Source of the DNA: Gonocerus acuteangulatus
Taxonomy: Eukaryota > Arthropoda > Insecta > Hemiptera > Coreidae
Assembly: GCA_946811695.1 (NCBI GenBank)
Contig: OX328128.1
Span: 25,576,701 to 25,640,700 of the forward strand
Length of the DNA stretch: 64,000 nt
Reading direction: 5' to 3'
Both the position numbers and the translations under genes were made by a program. Numbering within the stretch: position 1 is the first letter of the stretch; each line of letters begins with the position of its first letter. This document shows positions 57,891-64,000 of this stretch, piece by piece. The notes under the pieces are model-generated. The model ran no database searches and was not told the origin of the DNA. It saw nothing but the letters and a program-made list of their open reading frames with translations.

Positions 57891-58140
57891 TTGTTTCTTA
57901 AAACATCAAATATAGGTTCTTCATACCGAGACAATTCATTTGATACTCCACATCATGGGTTTCGGACGGAATGACGGGTTTCCGATGGAAGTACAAAACT
58001 GGCACGCCCCCGCCCCGGAAGCGGAGTCAAACACAACTTTTCGCGATTTTTCGATTTTTTCCTTTAATAACACCTTCATATCTATCTTCATGCAAAATTT
58101 CAAGTCTCTAGCATCATGGGAAGTGCCTAATAATTTTGAT

Positions 58141-58180
58141 GAGTCAGTGAGTGAGTGAGTGAGTGAGTGAGTGAGTGAGT
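58141..58180. repeat. (GAGT)n microsatellite
   Basis: About ten GAGT units inside the Helitron-like insertion. Confidence 0.97.
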
Positions 58181-58413
58181 CCTATAAATCCCGATTTTCG
58201 ATCGCTTATATCTCAGAAACTATTCGATGTAGAATTATGAAAATTTCCAGTTTTACTCACATCCAGTAGTTTAATACCTGTGTAAATTTTCATAAATTTA
58301 TCTTCACCTGGTTGAAAGTTATGAGAGGGTAAAAATCGGCTCTAAGACCGCCTGTAATATACACACAGTATGCTTAGGCCGGAACTTGGCCTGGCGCACT
58401 ACCGTGCGCCTAG

Positions 58414-58626
58414 ATATGTCGGATATTATGTGGGACTATCAGTCTATGATGCAAATGCTACTAAAATATACCTACAAGGTCTGTATGCTACAAAATATTG
58501 TTGTCCCTAACCATTTCAACTGATAGTCCCACATAATATACAAGTTGTATAATACAACATATAGCAGCTACAGTTAAGTTTTTTTTTTAAATTTCGCCTG
58601 CCACTATTTTGCCCAGTCCCCTTCAA
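58414..58626 (+). mobile_element. palindromic MITE, copy 3, right portion
   Basis: It resumes with ATATGTCGGATATTATGTGG and ends with CACTATTTTGCCCAGTCCCC and TTCAATTA, completing the copy that begins at 56015. Confidence 0.85.
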
Positions 58627-58628
58627 TT

Positions 58629-59136
58629 ACAGAGGCACACAAAATAAAAAAAGTGGTCTTTTCCAAAGACACCATACTTACATTCTTATGTTTTTCGACA
58701 CGCTGAATCCGGCGCCTGTTTAACCCCAGCAAGTCAGGTTCAAGAGCATTTGAAGGTCAAATTTCGCATGAAGTCGTTTAGGATGAATTAACTAGGGCTT
58801 CCATGGTTTTGAGGGTCGCTGAAATCGAATCCGAGGTCTATTTCACGTAATCTGCGCAAAATCAAGGTCACGTCAAGGACAAATATGTCTATTTTGCATA
58901 AAATTAATCTGTATTCGAAAATACATATTTGAAAAATAGACATATTTGTCCTTTAACCATGGAAGCTCTAGTTAATTCTTCTTGAACGACTTCATGCGAA
59001 ATTTTATCTTCAAATGCCCTTACACCTGACGTGATGGGGTGAAACGGACTCCGGATTCGGATTTAGCGTGTCGAAATATATAAGTATATGTATGGTGTCT
59101 TTGGAAAATACCACATTTTTTATTTCGTGTGCCTGT
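58629..59136. mobile_element. TIR element with long imperfect inverted arms
   Basis: The left ACAGAGGCACACAAAATAAA, GGTCTTTTCCAAAGACACCAT and TCGCATGAAGTCGTT are mirrored by AACGACTTCATGCGA, ATGGTGTCTTTGGAAAATACC and TTTATTTCGTGTGCCTGTGT. The arms are about 230 bp with a centre near 58885-58915. It abuts the palindromic MITE directly on its left. Confidence 0.75.
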
Positions 59137-59249
59137 GTTATTTAAAACGATACTTGTGCAGGAAATACTTACTACGATTTTTTTTTTTTTTTATTTCAAT
59201 TATTGATATCAGAAAATTATTAACTTCCAATGTCCACAATCTGTTCCGA

Positions 59250-59650
59250 GTTAACTCATGTTAAGAAGGTCCTTAAACACTCAGAATGGGCGGCACTGAT
59301 ACAATCCAGCCATGTCCTGGAAGGAAAGAGTTGGCCAGCGACCAGCGCTCCTGGTGGCCAAGCCCGATAGTTAATCGGATCAAACGATACTTAACGGAGA
59401 CGAACGTGATCCGGAAATAGCCGACGGATTTTCCCCTTATCTCCTGGCCGCCACGCCGGGGTCAGACCGATTCGAGGAGAAATCTTAATTGTGTTTATTT
59501 CTGGCCGGCAATACGTGAGCTAAATACTGGCGGGAGATCGCAGATTATTTGGCGGGAAAATGGATCCTTATGGAGTCGCTGTAATCCTCCGGTGATCTAC
59601 TGCAGATAGCTTTCCTTTTTCCCCTCCACTTCCTCCATTACTAACCACTT
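59250..59650. promoter_or_regulatory. GC-rich unique block with GATA motifs
   Basis: It contains TTATCT (59436), AGATAG (59604) and CCCGATAGTTAATCGG (59364). It is markedly GC-richer than its surroundings, without repeat landmarks or a convincing frame. It resembles the two GATA-rich blocks upstream. Regulatory role is inferred. Confidence 0.25.
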
Positions 59651-60019
59651 AATAGCTATTTTTGCTCGTTCTTACAGGCTCTAATCCTACGTTTCTAAGG
59701 AGTACAAATTCAACTCCTAGTATACATCCGTAGGTCTATAGTCCTTCAGGTTGTGGTTTTGGCATAATAAAATTAATATAATGTATTTCATGATATCAAT
59801 ATAAAGGATATAATATATTTTTTTTTATTTATTTAATTTATAGAGTTCTGCAACAGAGGAGAAAAACTCTTTAAACGTCAGTCGTCAACTTTAAATGTGA
59901 AGCAGATATATGTATATAAAGAAGAAAGAAACTTGAAAATAAAGAAAAATTAAGAGAATAAAAAACAAATAAAAAAACAGTAAATAAATAAAGTAGCCAA
60001 ACGGAAAAAAATTAATAAA

Positions 60020-60112
60020 TTACATTTTCGAGTATAATGAAGCGTTTTTTAAATGTTTGAGTAGTGCATTGATGTGTGCGCTGCATTGTGTCAGTATGTC
60101 GCGTAAGTGTTA
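60020..60112 (-). pseudogene. LINE ORF2 C-terminus downstream of the tandem array
   Basis: The minus strand reads HLRDILTQCSAHINALLKHL, then KNASLYSKM and TAA at 60020-60022. It is separated from the last monomer (NNLSIP) by one in-frame stop. It aligns with LRDSIDTADKILELLRETQ and LISKI at 6690-6755. Confidence 0.82.
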
Positions 60113-63100
60113 GGGTATGGACAGGTTATTGCGCTGTCTGCAGTTGGTAAGTATAGTTTTAACGGTCAGAGTCTCGTTACAATATCTACAAGTTGGTCTG
60201 TCCTTTCTGTCTAGTAGGTAGGAATGGGTAAGTAAGGTATGGTCAGGTTATTGCGCTGTCTGCAGTTGGTAAGTATAGTTTTAACGGTCAGAGTCTCGTT
60301 ACAATATCTACAAGTTGGTCTGTCCTTTCTGTCTAGTAGGTAGGAATGGGTAAGTGATAGGGTATGGTCAGGTTATTGCGCTGTCTGCAGTTGGTAAGTA
60401 TAGTTTTAACGGTCAGAGTCTCGTTACAATATCTACAAGTTGGTCTGTCCTTTCTGTCTAGTAGGTAGGAATGGGTAAGTAAGGTATGGTCAGGTTATTA
60501 CGCTGTCTGCAGTTGGTAAGTATATGTTTAACGGTCAGAGTCTCGTTACAATATCTACAAGTTGGTCTGTCCTTTCTGTCTAGTAGGTAGGAATGGGTAA
60601 GTAAGGTATGGTCAGGTTATTGTGCTGTCTGAAGTTGGTAAGTATAGTTTTAACGGTCAGAGTCTCGTTACAATATCTACAAGTTCGTCTGTCCTTTCTG
60701 TCTATTAGGTAGGAATGGGTAAGTAAGGTATGGTCAAGTTATTGCGCTGTCTGCAGTTGGTAAGTATAGTTTTAACGGTCAGAGTCTCGTTACAATATCT
60801 ACAAGTTGGTCTGTCCTTTCTGTCTGGTAGGTAGGAATGGGTAAGTAAGGTATGGTCAGGTTATTGCGCTGTCTGCAGTTGGTAAGTATAGTTTTAACGG
60901 TCAGAGTCTCGTTACAATATCTACAAGTTGGTCTGTCCTTTCTGTCTAGTAGGTAGGAATGGGTAAGTAAGGTATGGTCAGGTTATTGCGCTGTCTGCAG
61001 TTGGTAAGTATAGTTTTAACGGTCAGAGTCTCGTTGCAATATCTACAAGTTGGTCTGTCCTTTCTGTCTAGTAGGTAGGAATGGGTAAGTGATAGGGTAT
61101 GGTCAGGTTATTGCGCTGTCTGCAGTTGGTAAGTATAGTTTTAACGGTGAGAGTCTCGTTACAATATCTACAAGTTCGTCTGTCCTTTCTGTCTGGTAGG
61201 TAGGAATGGGTAAGTAAGGTATGGTCAGGTTATTGCGCTGTCTGCAGTTGGTAAGTATAGTTTTAACGGTCAGAGTCTCGTTTGCAATATCTACAAGTTG
61301 GTCTGTCCTTTCTGTCTAGTAGGTAGGAATGGGTAAGTGATAGGGTATGGTCAGGTTATTGCGCTGTCTGCAGTTGGTAAGTATAGTTTTAACGGTCAGA
61401 GTCTCGTTACAATATCTACAAGTTGGTCTGTCCTTTCTGTCTGGTAGGTAGGAATGGGTAAGTAAGGTATGGTCAGGTTATTGCGCTGTCTGCAGTTGGT
61501 AAGTATAGTTTTAACGGTCAGAGTCTCGTTACAATATCTACAAGTTGGTCTGTCCTTTCTGTCTAGTAGGTAGGAATGGGTAAGTAAGGTATGGTCAGGT
61601 TATTGCGCTGTCTGCAGTTGGTAAGTATAGTTTTAACGGTCAGAGTCTCGTTACAATATCTACAAGTTGGTCTGTCCTTTCTGTCTGGTAGGTAGGAATG
61701 GGTAAGTAAGGTATGGTCAGGTTATTGCGCTGTCTGCAGTTGGTAAGTATATGGTTAACGGTCAGAGTCTCGTTACAATATCTACAAGTTGGTCTGTCCT
61801 TTCTGTCTAGTAGGTAGGAATGGGTAAGTAAGGTATGGTCAGGTTATTGTGCTGTCTGAAGTTGGTAAGTATAGTTTTAACGGTCAGAGTCTCGTTACAA
61901 TATCTACAAGTTCGTCTGTCCTTTCTGTCTAGTAGGTAGGAATGGGTAAGTAAGGTATGGTCAGGTTATTGCGCTGTCTGCAGTTGGCAAGTATAGTTTT
62001 AACGGTCAGAGTCTCGTTACAATATCTACAAGTTGGTCTGTCCTTTCTGTCTGGTAGGTAGGAATGGGTAAGTAAGGTATGGTCAGGTTATTGCGCTGTC
62101 TGCAGTTGGTAAGTATAGTTTTAACGGTCAGAGTCTCGTTACAATATCTACAAGTTGGTCTGTCCTTTCTGTCTAGTAGGTAGGAATGGGTAAGTAAGGT
62201 ATGGTCAGGTTATTGCGCTGTCTGCAGTTGGTAAGTATAGTTTTAACGGTCAGAGTCTCGTTGCAATATCTACAAGTTGGTCTGTCCTTTCTGTCTAGTA
62301 GGTAGGAATGGGTAAGTGATAGGGTATGGTCAGGTTATTGCGCTGTCTGCAGTTGGTAAGTATAGTTTTAACGGTGAGAGTCTCGTTACAATATCTACAA
62401 GTTCGTCTGTCCTTTCTGTCTGGTAGGTAGGAATGGGTAAGTAAGGTATGGTCAGGTTATTGCGCTGTCTGCAGTTGGTAAGTATAGTTTTAACGGTCAG
62501 AGTCTCGTTTGCAATATCTACAAGTTGGTCTGTCCTTTCTGTCTAGTAGGTAGGAATGGGTAAGTGATAGGGTATGGTCAGGTTATTGCGCTGTCTGCAG
62601 TTGGTAAGTATAGTTTTAACGGTCAGAGTCTCGTTACAATATCTACAAGTTCGTCTGTCCTTTCTGTCTGGTAGGTAGGAATGGGTAAGTAAGGTATGGT
62701 CAGGTTATTGCGCTGTCTGCAGTTGGTAAGTATAGTTTTAACGGTCAGAGTCTCGTTTGCAATATCTACAAGTTGGTCTGTCCTTTCTGTCTAGTAGGTA
62801 GGAATGGGTAAGTGATAGGGTATGGTCAGGTTATTGCGCTGTCTGCAGTTGGTAAGTATAGTTTTAACGGTCAGAGTCTCGTTACAATATCTACAAGTTG
62901 GTCTGTCCTTTCTGTCTGGTAGGTAGGAATGGGTAAGTAAGGTATGGTCAGGTTATTGCGCTGTCTGCAGTTGGTAAGTATAGTTTTAACGGTCAGAGTC
63001 TCGTTGCAATATCTACAAGTTCGTCTGTCCTTTCTGTCTAGTAGGTGGGAATGGGTAAGTAAGGTATGGTCAGGTTATTGCGCTGTCTGCAGTTGGTAAG

Positions 63101-63428
63101 TATAGTTTTAACGGTCAGAGTCTCGTTACAATATCTACAAGTTGGTCTGTCCTTTCTGTCTAGTAGGTAGGAATGGGTAAGTAAGGTATGGTCAGGTTAT
63201 TGCGCTGTCTGCAGTTGGTAAGTATAGTTTTAACGGTCAGAGTCTCGTTACAATATCTACAAGTTGGTCTGTCCTTTCTGTCTGGTAGGTAGGAATGGGT
63301 AAGTAAGGTATGGTCAGGTTATTGCGCTGTCTGCAGTTGGTAAGTATAGTTTTAACGGTCAGAGTCTCGTTACAATATCTAAAAGTTGGTCAGTCCTTTC
63401 TGTCTAGTGGGTAGGAATGGGTAAGTAA
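60113..63428. repeat. 122-bp tandem array, 27 monomers, with 1227-bp higher-order period
   Basis: GGTATGG(T/A)CAGGTTATTG starts 27 monomers (60113, 60236, 60361 ... 63307), mostly 122 bp, some 125 (GTGATAG variant) or 126 (extra T). Diagnostic variants recur 1227 bp apart: TATATG(T/G)TTAAC at 60521 and 61748, CGTTTGCAA at about 61281 and 62508, and GTGATAG at 61091 and 62318. This means a ten-monomer block was duplicated. Minus-strand monomers encode HSYLLDRKDRPTCRYCNETL and TVKTILTNCRQRNNLT. Because 122 is not divisible by 3, the array shifts frame at every unit. Confidence 0.97.
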
Positions 63429-63506
63429 GGTGTGCCCAATACGAAGCCTGGATTGGAGGACTTCGTCCCGACGGGACAAGAGTTCCAGTTTGTCCAGGCT
63501 TTCGTT
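63429..63506 (-). pseudogene. LINE ORF2 piece upstream of the tandem array
   Basis: The minus strand reads NESLDKLELLSRRDEVLQ, then SRLRIGHT, the classic RNase H-to-zinc-knuckle junction (RLRIGHT.LTHSYLL) of Jockey/I-group LINEs. The frame continues into the first monomer (LLTHSYLLDRKDRPTC). A stop and apparent frameshift lie just upstream at about 63510-63520. Confidence 0.88.
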
Positions 63507-63889
63507 GCATTTTTTTTATTTCCCTTAACAGTCAGTTTTTAGCCATAATATAAAATAAAGGATATAATATAAATCCTCAATATAATAGAAAGTAGCTTAC
63601 TTAGAGGATTTTTTAATGAGAAACAAATATTTACTGTCAAAATGATAAGAAATCAAGGTATAGTTGGGTTTTGGCTAAGAAAAACAAACAGATTTATAAA
63701 GTAAAGACAAAAAGTTTAGTAACGTTTAAGAACACTCAATAAATTACGTTGTAAAAAAACAATCCATGTTTTTATTATAATTTGTTACAGATATATAATG
63801 TATAACTATTATGTATGATTTTTTTTATTAGAGTGTACAAAAAAAAAAAAAAAATCATTAAAAATACTATTTCCCACAAAAATTGTTTG

Positions 63890-63930
63890 TCGACGTATCG
63901 GCTTGAAATTCGAGCCTTCATCAGGGCTGT
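63890..63930 (-). ncRNA. hammerhead-ribozyme-like motif
   Basis: On the minus strand it reads CCCTGATGA-AGGCTCGAATTTCAAGCC-GATA-CGTCGAC. It has the canonical CTGATGA box and a stem II of GGCT/AGCC. GATA replaces GAAA, which probably inactivates it. It is the only copy in the window with an intact CTGATGA. Confidence 0.4.
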
Positions 63931-63954
63931 AAAACAAGTAGGACAGAGTTAATA

Positions 63955-63957
<3 letters not shown>

Positions 63958-64000
<43 letters not shown>
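63958..64000. repeat. (TA)n microsatellite at the window edge
   Basis: The TA run continues to the last base and may extend beyond it. Confidence 0.95.

Larger units (their letters stand above)
56079..58413 (+). mobile_element. Helitron-like non-autonomous insertion with borders fixed by a split MITE
   Basis: It sits inside palindromic MITE copy 3, which gives its borders. It begins TCCCC directly after a host A and ends with the GC hairpin GGCGCAC-TACC-GTGCGCC running into CCTAGA. A TC start and a hairpin followed by CTAG recall Helitrons, although the next host base should be T and is ambiguous. It contains the 353-bp inverted repeat, an open-frame remnant (56950-57192), about four 119-bp modules and a (GAGT)n run. 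No Rep/helicase is encoded. Confidence 0.55.
59818..63554 (-). mobile_element. LINE insertion with a 27-copy tandem array inside its ORF2 3' end
   Basis: The perfect 17-bp duplication ATAAAGGATATAATATA at 59801-59817 and 63555-63571 bounds the whole insertion. On the minus strand it begins near 63554, encodes DKLELLSRRDEVLQSRLRIG and HTLLTHSYLLDRKDRPTCRY (63506 down into the array), and passes through 27 monomers. It exits into HLRDILTQCSAHINALLK and LKNASLYSKM with a stop at 60020-60022. It ends in an AT-rich 3' UTR and A-rich tail at 59818. The C-terminus resembles the LINEs at 6556 and 8034. An in-frame stop before HLRD makes it inactive. Confidence 0.88.
63572..64000. other. right edge of the window
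   Basis: GGTATAGTTGGGTTTTGGCTA at 63657 and a hammerhead-like motif at 63890-63930 indicate another Penelope-related or foldback piece. A (TA)n run reaches the window end. No gene was seen. Confidence 0.6.

Noticed and set aside
60113..63428. CRISPR-like array
   Set aside because: The monomers are contiguous 122-bp units without unique spacers, derived from LINE coding sequence, in a eukaryotic genome.

Overview
The window is eukaryotic nuclear DNA from an arthropod, most likely an insect. It has large AT-rich introns, GT-AG splice sites, many (TA)n tracts and a dense mixture of transposons. I cannot name the species. There is one real host gene, on the plus strand: the 3' two-thirds of an orthologue of defective proventriculus (dve), a SATB-related homeobox gene. 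Eight coding exons (486-34805) join in frame into 564 residues plus a stop. They run CMP/ULD domain, CUTL domain, proline-rich linker, first atypical homeodomain, acidic linker, second atypical homeodomain and a short C-terminal tail. The 5' exons lie left of the window. A repeat-poor AT-rich stretch to about 36.67 kb is probably the 3' UTR. No second host gene was recognised downstream.

The introns and 3' flank are filled with mobile elements. Non-LTR retrotransposon 3' fragments are at 6556-7433, 8034-8506, 14042-14453, 53974-54195 and 59818-63554, three of them with target-site duplications. SINEs have tRNA-derived heads (about 150-340, 13393-13590, 30085-30412, 46257-46440, 48505-49010) or a 5S-rRNA-derived head (3730-3921). 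Mariner remnants are at 10770-11098, 20897-21432 and 32236-32780, a piggyBac-type MITE at 37239-37399, and a hAT-like element at 6226-7492. There is a Helitron helicase remnant at 41958-42330. Four copies of a Helentron/HINE-like family carry a (TA)n tract at the same internal position, and several palindromic MITE families are present.

The most unusual structures lie in the last 8 kb. At 56078-56816 there are two 353-bp arms that read as an identical inverted repeat around a 33-bp loop. They form the left end of a 2.3-kb Helitron-like insert that splits a MITE. At 59818-63554 a 5'-truncated LINE on the minus strand is bounded by a perfect 17-bp target-site duplication. Inside its RNase H/zinc-knuckle coding region a 122-bp segment has been amplified to 27 tandem copies, with a 10-monomer (1227-bp) higher-order period. 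Other notable points are a SINE tail shared between tRNA and 5S heads and with a LINE in the window, and repeated hammerhead-ribozyme-like cores (CTGANGA-stem-GAAA-CGTC).

Three GC-richer, repeat-free blocks downstream of dve (51.8-52.4, 54.9-55.3 and 59.25-59.65 kb) carry clustered GATA-factor motifs and are the best candidates for dve regulatory DNA. All calls come from reading the sequence by eye. Family names rest on recognisable protein motifs, and repeat borders are approximate unless a target-site duplication is stated.
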